Of a stretch of 64,000 nucleotides of DNA, positions 19,650-28,759 are shown piece after piece. Where the stretch lies: NCBI GenBank assembly GCA_023255735.1, contig JAGDVP010000010.1, forward strand, positions 62,001 through 126,000, in the 5' to 3' direction. The position numbers and the translations under genes were made by a program. This stretch comes from Halothiobacillus sp. (GTDB taxonomy: Bacteria; Pseudomonadota; Gammaproteobacteria; Halothiobacillales; Halothiobacillaceae). The notes under the pieces are model-generated. The model was not told where the DNA came from. It was given only the letters and a program-made list of their open reading frames with translations, and made no database searches. The first letter of the stretch is position 1. Each line of letters opens with the position of its first letter.

Positions 19650-21029
19650 ATGAATACCCCTCTATCTACCCAGTTCGATTTGATTGTTTTGGGCGGCGGC
19701 TCGGGCGGCCTGGCTATCGCCGAGCGGGCGGTGCAATACGGTAAAAAGGTTGCGGTTATTGAGCCGGCGCATTTAGGCGGCACCTGTGTCAATTTGGGTT
19801 GCGTGCCGAAAAAAGTGATGTGGTATGCGGCCAATATGGCGCATGCCCGGCATGAGGCGCAAAGCTGGGGCTTTGCGCCAGTGCATGATGGTATCGATTT
19901 TGCCAAGCTCGTGGCGGGGCGCAACCAGTTTGTCGAAAATATTCGCCATTATTGGGATGGTTATGCGGTGGATTTGGGCGTTACCGTTATCGCTGGGCGC
20001 GGCGTGCTGCGCTCGGCAACCGCAGTTGAGGTGAATGGCAACATTTATACCGCGCCGCATATCGTGCTTTCCACCGGTGGCAAGCCGTTTGTGCCGCCCG
20101 TGCCTGGAGCGGACTTGGGTATTGATTCAGATGGATTTTTCGCACTGACCACTCTGCCCGAGCGGGTGGCGGTGATTGGCGGTGGCTACATTGGGGTTGA
20201 GTTGGCCGGCGTACTGCGTTCATTGGGCAGTGCGGTGACCTTGCTGGATATGCTCGATTCGGTGATTGCCCCGTTTGATGTGATGTTGCGCGAAGTAGCC
20301 ACTGAGAATTTGCGCAATTTAGGCGTTGAAATGCATTTGCCGTTTCGCGTGCAGCAGCTGATTCAAACCGAGGCAGGCAAGTTTATCCAATCGGCTGATG
20401 GTGCGCAGTTAGGCCCTTTCGACACCATCATCTGGGCGGTGGGTCGCGCCCCAAACACGCCGGATTTGGGGCTTGAGGCGGCGGGTGTCGAGGTGCTTAA
20501 AAATGGCATTATCCCGACCGATGACTATCAAAATACCAACGTGCCCAGCATTTTTGCCATTGGGGATATTACCGGCCGCGCGCCACTCACCCCCGTGGCT
20601 ATTGCCGCCGGGCGGCAGTTGGTGGAACGGCTCTATAACAACAAACCCGACGCAAAGCTTGATTACCGCGACATTCCGACCGTCGTGTTCGCCCATCCGC
20701 CGATTGGCACCGTGGGTTTAACCGAAGCGGCGGCGCGGGCGGAGTTTGGCGATGCGGCCGTCACAATTTATGAAACCCGTTTTACGCCCATGCGCTACGC
20801 ACTCTCGGCACAGGGGTTTAAAACCGCGATGAAGCTGGTGTGTGTTGGCGATGAGCAACGCGTGGCGGGCTTGCATATCGTGGGCGATGGCGCTGATGAA
20901 ATGTTGCAAGGTTTTGCGGTGGCGGTGAAGGCGGGCTTAACCAAGGCGCAATTTGATGCCACGGTTGCGATTCATCCCACGGCTTCTGAGGAATTGGTCA
21001 CGCTGAAAACCCCGCGCAGCGATACTTAA
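19650..21029 (+). CDS. gor: Glutathione-disulfide reductase
   Basis: Gor reduces GSSG with NADPH and FAD. The 459-residue product has the FAD dinucleotide motif GGGSGG, the redox-active disulfide in [13 protein letters not shown] (C46, C51), and the NAD(P)H motif GGGYIGVE. It also has [14 protein letters not shown] and the C-terminal dimer catalytic motif HPTASEE. The ATG at 19650 has an AGGAA ribosome binding site; the open frame upstream to 19548 is not family sequence. It lies between the peroxiredoxin-glutaredoxin gene and metR. Confidence 0.95.
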   Translation: MNTPLSTQFDLIVLGGGSGGLAIAERAVQYGKKVAVIEPAHLGGTCVNLGCVPKKVMWYAANMAHARHEAQSWGFAPVHDGIDFAKLVAGRNQFVENIRHYWDGYAVDLGVTVIAGRGVLRSATAVEVNGNIYTAPHIVLSTGGKPFVPPVPGADLGIDSDGFFALTTLPERVAVIGGGYIGVELAGVLRSLGSAVTLLDMLDSVIAPFDVMLREVATENLRNLGVEMHLPFRVQQLIQTEAGKFIQSADGAQLGPFDTIIWAVGRAPNTPDLGLEAAGVEVLKNGIIPTDDYQNTNVPSIFAIGDITGRAPLTPVAIAAGRQLVERLYNNKPDAKLDYRDIPTVVFAHPPIGTVGLTEAAARAEFGDAAVTIYETRFTPMRYALSAQGFKTAMKLVCVGDEQRVAGLHIVGDGADEMLQGFAVAVKAGLTKAQFDATVAIHPTASEELVTLKTPRSDT

Positions 21030-21030
21030 G

Positions 21031-21954
21031 ATGTTTTTAGAGACCCGCCACCTGCGAACCATTCGCGCGATTGCCGAGAGCGAATCGCTGGCACTGGCGG
21101 CAGAGCAGCTCCACCTAACGCAGTCGGCGCTATCGCATCAAATCCGTGCCATCGAGGCGTATTACGGCTTGCCCTTATTCTCGCGCCGATCTCGCCCCAT
21201 GCAACCCACCCCGGCGGGGCGGCGTTTTTTGCAAGCGGCCGCGCAAGTGTTGCCGATGATGGATGAATTGGATCGAGATTTGCGGCAATTGGCGGGCGGC
21301 GATACCGGGCGCCTCTTTATTGCACTGGAATGTCACTCGTGTTTTTCATGGTTGCTCCCCACCTTAGATGCGTACCGCGAGCAATGGCCGAATATCGACA
21401 CCGATTTATCGCTCTCGCACAGCTTTGATGCCTTGGATGCGCTAATGCGGGGACTGGTGGATGTGGTGGTAAGCTCCGATCCCGTGGATAACCCCGAACT
21501 GTGCTTTGTGCCGTTGTTCCACTACGACATTATGCTTGCCCTAGCGCCCCAGCACCCTTTGGCGGCCGAGGCGTTTATCACCCCCGCCATGTTGGCCGAT
21601 CAAACGGTGATTACCTACCCTGTAAGCCGACACAGGTTAGATATTTTTTCACGGTTTTTGGAGCCTGCCGGCATAGAGCCTGCCGCTACGCGCAGCTCAG
21701 AGCTCACCGTGATGATTGCGCAGTGGGTTGCTAATGCGCGCGGCGTATCGGCATTGCCCGCTTGGGCGGTGGCCGATGAGCTGGCTCGGGGCGCTATTGT
21801 GATGCGCCCCTTGGGGGCTTCGGGCATGCATGCCACCTTGTATTTTGCCTTTCGCCGGCCGGAGCGCGATTTGCCTTATGTAGTGGCTTTGGTGGAAACC
21901 GCTCAGCGCTCGGCGCGCAAAGTGCTAGCCGATATTCGCATCGCGCACTTTTAG
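21031..21954 (+). CDS. metR: LysR-type regulator, MetR-like
   Basis: MetR controls methionine genes in response to homocysteine. The 307-residue product has the LysR helix-turn-helix (residues 3-62, LHLTQSALSHQIRAIE). The effector domain is strikingly MetR-like: ALECHSCFSWLLP, VVSSDP, ALAPQHPLA, TYPVSRHRLDIFSRFLEPAG and SALPAWAV all match E. coli MetR in order. It starts one base after the gor stop, so the two are probably cotranscribed. No metE, metF or metH lies nearby, so its local role is unclear. OxyR was considered because of the context, but the effector motifs argue against it. Confidence 0.85.
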   Translation: MFLETRHLRTIRAIAESESLALAAEQLHLTQSALSHQIRAIEAYYGLPLFSRRSRPMQPTPAGRRFLQAAAQVLPMMDELDRDLRQLAGGDTGRLFIALECHSCFSWLLPTLDAYREQWPNIDTDLSLSHSFDALDALMRGLVDVVVSSDPVDNPELCFVPLFHYDIMLALAPQHPLAAEAFITPAMLADQTVITYPVSRHRLDIFSRFLEPAGIEPAATRSSELTVMIAQWVANARGVSALPAWAVADELARGAIVMRPLGASGMHATLYFAFRRPERDLPYVVALVETAQRSARKVLADIRIAHF

Positions 21955-21955
21955 C

Positions 21956-24553
21956 CTATGCGCTCAGCGAGGGGGCTTCTGGGACTTGGCATTTTTCGGC
22001 CAAGAAATCGCCCTGAACCCAAACAATGCCGGCCGAGCGCGCCGCAGCAAGGTGCTCTGGCGTTTGGATTTGGGTGGCAATCACCGTAACCTGCAGGGCG
22101 CGCGCCAAGCTAAGCAAACTATCGATAAAGGCACGATCGCGCGCTATGCGCTCATGATGGCTCAACCAATCGGCATCAATTTTGATGTAATCGACCGCAT
22201 ACCGGCGCAAATGCTGAAAAATCCAATGACCTGAGCTCGCGTTTTCGATGGCGAACTTAAACCCATGGCCGTGGAGTGATTCAATAAAGCGATCGAGCAT
22301 CGTCAGATCAGCCAGCGATTCGCGCTCATTGAGTTCGAGCACTAAACGATCTCGGGCAATCCCGGCTTGATCGGCGCTTTGTGCGATGCTTTGTAAGAAA
22401 TTGGGCGCACGAACGGTGCGCGGCGAAATGCGCACAAACAATAAGCGCTCACACTGCTGCACGGCGGCTGATTGTAAAAGGGTTGTAATGACCGAGCGAT
22501 CGAAGGTTTCAATTTGTCCCCGTCGCTCGATTTGGCATGCAAACTCATTGGCCAAATGCCAGTGCCCCTCAATGTGCACCTGCGCAAAGAGCTCGATCGC
22601 AACCCGTTGCAATAAAAGCTCAGAACCTGCCTCGGTGGGCGCATCTTGGGTGGCGAAAATGGATTGATAAAACAGCGCGGGCGGCTCGTTGATAAGGGCA
22701 TCGACCAGCGCTTGTTCATCCACGCCTGGCGGGGGTGCGGGATCAAGCAATTCATCGGGGTTGGGTAGCGCGTATTGGTTTTTGCCCGCATTTTTCGCGC
22801 GATACATTTGGTTATCGGCAATGGCAAAAAGCCCGCGCGCCGTGGTTGCGTGGCAGAGCCCAATGGCAATACCAATCGACAAGGAAGCCCGCACCGTCTG
22901 ACCATCGGGTGTTTTTATGGCCAAATTACGCAGACGCAAGAGCAGCCGATCGGCCACCATGCGGGCTTCTTTCTCGCCGGCCTCGGGCAAAATGGCCGCA
23001 AACTCATCGCCGCCATACCGCGCCACCATATCGCCCGCCCGCATCGAATCTTGAATTTGCTCCGCCACTTGGCGCAAAAACAAATCACCAAAGGCATGGC
23101 CGTACGAATCGTTGATGGTTTTGAAGTTATCCATATCGATTACCAGCAAACTAAACGCGTAATCGTGGCGTTTAGCGCGCCCCACTTCGTAGTCCAATAG
23201 CGACCAAAACATCCGTTGATTATAGAGCTGGGTTAAGGGGTCGCGGGTGGCGTAAAACTCCAGATCCTCGGTGTGTTTTTCGATCGCCCGCACGGAACCT
23301 ACCACGTTGAGCATGGTGGATAATATGGACTCAATGACCAAGCGGGCGACGGCAGATTGATCGTGCGCGAAGGGCAAAATTAACCCCACCACGCCGCGCA
23401 TAGGCGGGGTATCCATCGTGAGCACTTTGGTGCGAATTTCAAGCGTGCGTGCATTGGTCAGCACCGGGCTGTTGGCGGGTTCCATCGCATGCTGCCTTGG
23501 CACCAAAGTAGCCGCCGCGACCCCCAGCGTTTCACTTATCCGTTGTTGTACGCGAAAACTCATGGTTGCTGCCACGTTTTCATCGGTGGCATCAAACCAA
23601 AATAGCTCAACCCCCGGCGGGCGATCCCCCACCGCAAACGCAGTAAAAACGCCGTGAATGGGGAGCACGGTGTTGATTTCCCGCAATAAATCGCGCACAT
23701 AACGCCGCCAATCGCGCACCACATCGGAGGTAATGACAAAGCGCTCAAGTAGGCGGATTTCAAATTCCAACAGGTTGCGATCAACGGCCAGATTACGCAA
23801 CTTATCGGTAAGTGTATCCACCTCGACCAGCACATCATCCAGCTCAGAGAACCCCGTGTGGGCATCGCTGAAGCGGATATGCGCCAAATCTTCCACCCGC
23901 TCGACCCGGCTAATGGCCGATTTCAGCCGCCTGAGCGATCGCCCCATGCGATCCCCGAGCAGCAAGGCAATCAACAAAGCCGCCAATAAAGGCATCGGCA
24001 TAATAAGCAAGAGGCGATTAAAGAGGTCTTGATGGGCTTTTTGGGTGAGCGCGGCAACCGGCTGGGTGATGGAAAGCACGCCCAACACATTGCCCGCCGT
24101 CGCGTTGGTATGACAGCGCAGACATTGCGCTTCGGCAATTAAGGGGCGATCGTAGCGAATAATGCCCTTTTGCATTTGGCTTGTGGTTTGCCCGCTTGCA
24201 AACACCGATAAAACTTGTGAATCGGCATTGGGTTGATCGATGGGGCCAAATAAGTCAATGACTTTGCTCCCCCGATACAGCTCGATTTGCGCCCCATTAA
24301 CGCCGCCTTGGCTGCGAATGGTTTGCAAAAACTCGTTGAGCTGCGCGCGCGTCCAGCCTTGGCGCATAATTTGATACATGGCATTGAAGGTGCCATCAGC
24401 CAGCGAGGCCGACATCTCGGTGGCGGATTGGCGCACCGTGCGATCAAACACATCGGCGGTGGTCCAATACATGGCCAGCGCGACCAAAATCGAAACCGCC
24501 AAGGCAGCAGCCACAATTAAAAGCCGAATGGAGCGTAGCCACCGTGGAATCAA
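21956..24553 (-). CDS. Membrane diguanylate cyclase with c-type heme sensor and degenerate EAL domain
   Basis: The 865-residue protein has two membrane helices (about 5-28 and 180-200) flanking a periplasmic sensor that contains a CLRCH heme c motif (144-148). A HAMP-like and GAF-like region follows. Next is a GGDEF domain with an intact GGDEF (514-518) and inhibitory RxxD site (505-508), then a C-terminal EAL-type domain. In the EAL domain the catalytic EAL is replaced by PALFY, so phosphodiesterase activity is doubtful. The TTG start at 24553 is chosen because AAGGA lies 7 bases upstream and it starts just before the first helix. The open frame upstream is basic, Pro-rich and overlaps engB. 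Redox or ligand control of c-di-GMP synthesis is inferred. Confidence 0.87.
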   Translation of the reverse strand: MIPRWLRSIRLLIVAAALAVSILVALAMYWTTADVFDRTVRQSATEMSASLADGTFNAMYQIMRQGWTRAQLNEFLQTIRSQGGVNGAQIELYRGSKVIDLFGPIDQPNADSQVLSVFASGQTTSQMQKGIIRYDRPLIAEAQCLRCHTNATAGNVLGVLSITQPVAALTQKAHQDLFNRLLLIMPMPLLAALLIALLLGDRMGRSLRRLKSAISRVERVEDLAHIRFSDAHTGFSELDDVLVEVDTLTDKLRNLAVDRNLLEFEIRLLERFVITSDVVRDWRRYVRDLLREINTVLPIHGVFTAFAVGDRPPGVELFWFDATDENVAATMSFRVQQRISETLGVAAATLVPRQHAMEPANSPVLTNARTLEIRTKVLTMDTPPMRGVVGLILPFAHDQSAVARLVIESILSTMLNVVGSVRAIEKHTEDLEFYATRDPLTQLYNQRMFWSLLDYEVGRAKRHDYAFSLLVIDMDNFKTINDSYGHAFGDLFLRQVAEQIQDSMRAGDMVARYGGDEFAAILPEAGEKEARMVADRLLLRLRNLAIKTPDGQTVRASLSIGIAIGLCHATTARGLFAIADNQMYRAKNAGKNQYALPNPDELLDPAPPPGVDEQALVDALINEPPALFYQSIFATQDAPTEAGSELLLQRVAIELFAQVHIEGHWHLANEFACQIERRGQIETFDRSVITTLLQSAAVQQCERLLFVRISPRTVRAPNFLQSIAQSADQAGIARDRLVLELNERESLADLTMLDRFIESLHGHGFKFAIENASSGHWIFQHLRRYAVDYIKIDADWLSHHERIARDRAFIDSLLSLARALQVTVIATQIQTPEHLAAARSAGIVWVQGDFLAEKCQVPEAPSLSA

Positions 24554-24557
24554 GAGG

Positions 24558-24567
24558 TTGTCCTTGT
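24558..24567 (-). promoter_or_regulatory. CsrA-like binding site over the diguanylate cyclase ribosome binding site
   Basis: ACAAGGACAA on the minus strand matches 8 of 10 positions of the CsrA consensus ACANGGANGU and contains the AAGGA ribosome binding site of the TTG start at 24553. CsrA bound here would block translation. Confidence 0.4.
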
Positions 24568-24698
24568 CATAACTTTTTTGGTGCTGTTTTTTAGCACAAG
24601 ATTCTGCGCATAAGGCCGCATTCCCTGCGGTCGAATCAATTAGCGTTTTAGTATAATCAAAAATTCCCAATGTGGAATTAAGGTTTATTGGGGGGGTA

Positions 24699-25391
24699 TT
24701 AATCCGGCGCCAAGGCGGCGGGTGGTGTAAGGTCGGTTTGGGCGGGTGAAAGCGCTTCTTCAGATTCGGGCGCCGCTTCAGGCTCGGGGGGGCGCTCAAT
24801 GCCGGTGGCCAGCCACGCGCTTAATATCGCCCGCGCCTGTGGCACACCCACCCCGCGCAGCCCCGAGAAAGGCAGCCACTCGACGCCCGCGAGAGAGGGT
24901 TCTCGCTTTAATGCGAACACCGCCTTGCTTACTTCATTTTGGCTGAGTTTGTCGCACTTATTGAGCAGGCATAAAATAGGCAGCGCTCGACCAAGCGCGT
25001 ATTCGATCATTTGCTGATCGGTTTCTTTTAAGGGATGGCGAATATCCATAATCACCACCACCCCTGCCAACGAACGGCGCTCCGCAAAATAGGCGGCCAA
25101 CGCATCGCCCCAGCGCCGGCGCATCGCCTCGGGTACTTTGGCATAACCATAGCCCGGCAAATCGACAAACCGCCGGGTTTCGTCACTTAAGCCAAAGAGG
25201 TTGATTAGCTGAGTGCGCCCCGGTGTGCGGGAGGTACGCGCCAAACTTTTTTGCCCCACGAGCGCGTTGAGCACGGTGGATTTGCCCGCGTTCGAGCGGC
25301 CAGCAAACGCGATTTCAGCGCCGAAATCATCGATTAGTTCTTTTGTTGACGGTGCGCTTTTAATAAAAAATGCCGTCCGGAAGTCAATCAT
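24699..25391 (-). CDS. engB: Ribosome biogenesis GTP-binding protein YsxC/EngB
   Basis: EngB is a small GTPase needed for 50S subunit assembly. The 230-residue product shows G1 GRSNAGKST, a conserved RTSRTPGRTQLINLF segment, G3 DLPGYGYAKV, and G4 NKCDK. The C-terminal 25 or so residues are Pro/Glu/Ala-rich and outside the core. It is divergent from cytochrome c4, a common arrangement in Beta- and Gammaproteobacteria. Confidence 0.95.
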   Translation of the reverse strand: MIDFRTAFFIKSAPSTKELIDDFGAEIAFAGRSNAGKSTVLNALVGQKSLARTSRTPGRTQLINLFGLSDETRRFVDLPGYGYAKVPEAMRRRWGDALAAYFAERRSLAGVVVIMDIRHPLKETDQQMIEYALGRALPILCLLNKCDKLSQNEVSKAVFALKREPSLAGVEWLPFSGLRGVGVPQARAILSAWLATGIERPPEPEAAPESEEALSPAQTDLTPPAALAPD

Positions 25392-25584
25392 CGCCTACGC
25401 TCTCTTTGGGGAAATTACGTCGCCATCATACGCCCCCCTGCACGCGCAGGTGAAAATGCCGTGCATTGCTTGATAAACTCAGTCTCGTGGGTATTGATGG
25501 ATCGGCATCCTATGCGGCGGTTATAGCTGCTAAACTGCGGCGGTTTTGGAGATAAAACCTCAGAGGGGCATCTTGACTAAGATC

Positions 25585-25624
25585 CGCCCGGCGCGGATAA
25601 CCAAAGGGTTGATCGCGCCGGGCG
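25585..25624 (+). other. Long GC-rich inverted repeat in the engB/cytochrome c4 gap
   Basis: The 320-base gap between engB and the cytochrome c4 gene has no coding frame I would support. It contains an 11-bp perfect inverted repeat, CGCCCGGCGCG (25585-25595) and CGCGCCGGGCG (25614-25624). The loop can extend the stem by AACC/GGTT. No T-tract follows, so it is not an intrinsic terminator; a leader structure or operator is possible. Confidence 0.5.
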
Positions 25625-25711
25625 AGGCTGGAATTGCTGCCTGCTTGCCCGCCCAAGGTGGGGTGTTTTTGAGTTGGGATGATTTTTGAATTGATTTTGA
25701 ACAGGTGCCCT

Positions 25712-26362
25712 ATGAGTCAGTCACGTTTACCGATTGTTGCTTTTGTGCTCCGCCAAATCGCGCTTAAAGGCGCTTTGGCTCTTGGTTTAACCTTATCCGG
25801 CAGCATGGCGGTGCTGGCGGGTGGCGATATTGCTGCGGGTTTAGAGGCCAGTAAAACCTGCGCCGCCTGCCACGGCGCCGATGGCAATAGCATGGTGCCC
25901 ATGTTCCCCTCTATTGCGGGGCAAGGGGCGGGCTACATCGCCGAGCAGTTACACGCCTTTCGGGATGGCAACCGCGTTAATGCGCTCATGAGCCCGCAGG
26001 CTAAAGCGCTAACCGATCAACAAATCACCGATTTGGCGGCCTATTTTGCAGCGCAAAAACGTGTGGTGAAAACGGCCAGCACGGATGACTCCATCCCCGG
26101 CGCGCACTTATGGAAGTTTGGTGGTCACGCCAACACGATTGCCGCGTGCGCGGCTTGCCATGGCGCTCAAGGCCAAGGCAATCAACCGGCGGGTTTTCCG
26201 GCATTGCGCGGTTTAACCTCACAATATGTGCTCGAATCACTTATGGCCTATCGCAATAATGAGCGCAAAACCGAGCACGCCGACATTATGGTCAGCATCG
26301 CATCAAAATTGAGCGACGATGATATGAAGGATTTGGCTAAGCATGTGGCAACGTTCCCCTAA
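25712..26362 (+). CDS. Diheme cytochrome c4
   Basis: Cytochrome c4 is a periplasmic or membrane-attached two-heme electron carrier to terminal oxidases. The 216-residue precursor has a signal peptide (about 1-36) and two homologous cytochrome c domains, each with CAACH (C50-H54 and C146-H150). A downstream methionine ligand is available in each half (ALMSPQ; MVSIAS). It precedes the system II maturation genes resB and ccsA, which would attach its hemes. The ATG at 25712 gives a normal signal peptide; the frame extends to 25679. Confidence 0.92.
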   Translation: MSQSRLPIVAFVLRQIALKGALALGLTLSGSMAVLAGGDIAAGLEASKTCAACHGADGNSMVPMFPSIAGQGAGYIAEQLHAFRDGNRVNALMSPQAKALTDQQITDLAAYFAAQKRVVKTASTDDSIPGAHLWKFGGHANTIAACAACHGAQGQGNQPAGFPALRGLTSQYVLESLMAYRNNERKTEHADIMVSIASKLSDDDMKDLAKHVATFP

Positions 26363-26510
26363 CGCCAGATAAGCGCTTTTGGGTTCGCCGCCGTGCGGTT
26401 GTTCGGGCTTTTTAAGTGTTTTGCGGCGTGGCACCTAAACCTGAGTGCCCAGCTCGGGAACTTGTGCCGAACGATGCGCTCTTAGTGCTTCGATACGAGA
26501 TTTCTGACTC

Positions 26511-26516
26511 TATAAT
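26511..26516 (+). promoter_or_regulatory. Candidate -10 box for resB-ccsA
   Basis: A perfect TATAAT lies 31 bases before the resB start. The -35 region at 16-17 bases upstream (CTTCGAT) is a poor match, so only the -10 element is supported. Confidence 0.4.
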
Positions 26517-26546
26517 TAACTTAAAATTAGACCAAAGGCTGAGCGC

Positions 26547-28676
26547 ATGTCCGATTCCTTGAATAGTTCTAATCCGGCCTCTACGAGGTCAGATGCCGCA
26601 TCTGGTGGGCCGATTCGGGTGATGCAGCCCATTGGCCTCACCAAGCGGCTTTTGCTTTGGCTCACCTCCATGAATTTGGCTGTGACCTTGCTCGTGTTTT
26701 TGGCCATTGCGTCTGTGATTGGCACGGTGCTCAAGCAGAATGAGTCATTTAGTAGCTATCTTGATGTGTTTGGGCCGTTTTGGTTTGCGGTATTTCGCAA
26801 TTTATCGCTTTTTGATGTGTACTCCGCCACTTGGTTTGTGGCTATTTTGCTCTTTTTAGTGGCCTCGACCTCTTCGTGCGTGATCCGCAATGCCCCGAAT
26901 TTTTTGCGCGACATGCAGAGTTTCCGCTTAAATGCGCAAGAAAAATCCCTGCGTGCATTTGCCCATCAAGCGGATATGCGCAGCGAGTTAGCCCCCGAGA
27001 TACTCATCCCCAGGATTCAGGCGGCGCTCAAAAGCGCAGGCTTTTCAAATCGTGTTAAAGCCTCTGCGCATGAAACCCTCATCTCTGGCCGCAAAGGCAG
27101 CATTAACCGGATTGGTTATGTGTTGACGCATTTGGGGATTATCGTGATTTTGCTCGGCGGTTTGCTTGATAGCAAAATGCAGCTCAAATTGATGGATATG
27201 CTCGGCATGGTTAAGGTCGAGACGGCCAATATCCCTGTGAGTGAGGTGCCCGCAGCGAGCAAGGTGCCCGTGGGCGGCCTGCAAGCGTTTCGTGGCACGG
27301 TGAATATTCCTGAGCACAAGTGGGGCGATGTGGTGTTCATCGGGCTTAAAGACGGCTATGTGGTGCAAGAACTGCCGTTCAAAGTGTTCGTCAATAAATT
27401 CAGCATTGAGCATTACGATACGGGGATGCCCAAATCGTACATGTCGAACGTGACGCTCACCAATAAAGCGACCGGCGCAGAAATCACCAAAACCATCGAG
27501 GTGAATCATCCGGTTCACTACATGGGCTACAACATTTTTCAATCCAGTTTTGGCGATGGCGGCACCAAGCTTAAAATGGAGGCGTGGCAGCTCGGCGGCA
27601 AGGCGGGTGTGGCGCAACCCATTGACTCGGCAGTATTTGATAAAAAGAACTTTGATTTTAACGATCAAAAGTATCGGCTCGAATTCACCGATTTCCGCCA
27701 GTACAACATCAATCCGGTGATTGGCGCCGATGGACTTGAGCACCAAGTCAATTATGGTCCTTCGATTACTTTCAAGCTGCGTAACGCCGCGGGCGAGGCG
27801 ATTGAGTACCAAAACTATTTTTACCCTGTCACGTTTAAAGAGCATCAGTATTTCTTGAGTGGCGTTAAGCGCAGCATTGGCGGCCAGCAGCAGTTTCTTT
27901 ATATCCCCGCGGATAAAAACGGCTCAATCAAAACGTTTATGGCTTTTCTAGCAACGCTGACCGATCCGTCCAAAATGCAAATCATTGCGGCCGAACTGAT
28001 TGGTGATGCAGGGCATGCGACCGGTGCCGATGCCGCCGCCAACGCGAAACTCACCCAAGCCGCCAGCGCTTCGATTGCTCAATTGGTGGATGTGTTTGTG
28101 CGCCAAGGCTTCCCCGCCATGCAATCTAAAATTGAAACAGCACTTGCCGATCGCAAGCTCACCCCCGAGGCATCCAAGCAGGCGGAGCAAGCCTCTATCA
28201 GCGTGGTGCGCTCGGTATTGGAACGCGCGTTCTTAGATACGCTGACGCAATTGGGTGATAAACAAGACTTTACCGATAAAGATGCTAAATTCTTTGATGA
28301 TGCCATGGATGCCATTTCTGCCTTGCCAGCGTATGGTTCACCGATTTTGGTTCAGCCTGTGAGTTTTGAGCAGATCCAATCTACCGGCTTAGAAGTATCC
28401 CGCGCGCCGGGTGCTATTTGGGTCACCATCGGCTCGATCATGTTGGTTTTGGGTATTTTTATGGGCTTTTACATCCATTACCGTCGGCAGTGGATTTTGG
28501 TTAAACCGGAAGGCCTCGGTGCGCGGCTGCTGGTTGCGGGATCGGATGTGCGTAAAAATATTGATTTTGATCGAGATTTTGCCTTGTTTTGCGGTGAACT
28601 TTTGGCGATCACCGAGTCAAAACTAAACCTAGAACCCAGCCCGACCGAATCGGGCACACCGGGCACCCCCGCTTAA
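26547..28676 (+). CDS. resB: Cytochrome c biogenesis protein ResB/Ccs1
   Basis: ResB and CcsA form the system II heme-export and heme-ligation complex. The 709-residue product has N-terminal membrane helices (LLLWLTSMNLAVTLLVFLAIASVIGTVL and a second near residue 90). A third helix lies at about residues 190-210 (IGYVLTHLGIIVILLGGLLDSK) and a final one near residue 635. In between is a large periplasmic domain with VNHPVHYMGYNIFQSSFGDGG. It is longer than many homologues, with an extended Ala-rich region near 470-580. ccsA follows after 83 bases. Confidence 0.95.
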   Translation: MSDSLNSSNPASTRSDAASGGPIRVMQPIGLTKRLLLWLTSMNLAVTLLVFLAIASVIGTVLKQNESFSSYLDVFGPFWFAVFRNLSLFDVYSATWFVAILLFLVASTSSCVIRNAPNFLRDMQSFRLNAQEKSLRAFAHQADMRSELAPEILIPRIQAALKSAGFSNRVKASAHETLISGRKGSINRIGYVLTHLGIIVILLGGLLDSKMQLKLMDMLGMVKVETANIPVSEVPAASKVPVGGLQAFRGTVNIPEHKWGDVVFIGLKDGYVVQELPFKVFVNKFSIEHYDTGMPKSYMSNVTLTNKATGAEITKTIEVNHPVHYMGYNIFQSSFGDGGTKLKMEAWQLGGKAGVAQPIDSAVFDKKNFDFNDQKYRLEFTDFRQYNINPVIGADGLEHQVNYGPSITFKLRNAAGEAIEYQNYFYPVTFKEHQYFLSGVKRSIGGQQQFLYIPADKNGSIKTFMAFLATLTDPSKMQIIAAELIGDAGHATGADAAANAKLTQAASASIAQLVDVFVRQGFPAMQSKIETALADRKLTPEASKQAEQASISVVRSVLERAFLDTLTQLGDKQDFTDKDAKFFDDAMDAISALPAYGSPILVQPVSFEQIQSTGLEVSRAPGAIWVTIGSIMLVLGIFMGFYIHYRRQWILVKPEGLGARLLVAGSDVRKNIDFDRDFALFCGELLAITESKLNLEPSPTESGTPGTPA

Positions 28677-28759
28677 AACTGCTAGTTAGGCTTGGTGTTG
28701 CCGCTTTAAAGTAAGCCCATTGGGGCTGCTGATTGTTTTTGTACTCAGGAGTAACTGAT

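Noticed and set aside
21031-21954. OxyR identity for the LysR-type gene beside the peroxide-defence genes.
   Set aside because: The effector domain follows MetR motif by motif (ECHSC, VSSDP, YPVSRHRLD) and lacks the OxyR redox-cysteine context.
24554-24799. N-terminal extension of the diguanylate cyclase.
   Set aside because: The extra 82 residues are basic and Pro-rich, overlap engB by 100 bases, and lie before a good ribosome binding site and TTG start adjacent to the first membrane helix.
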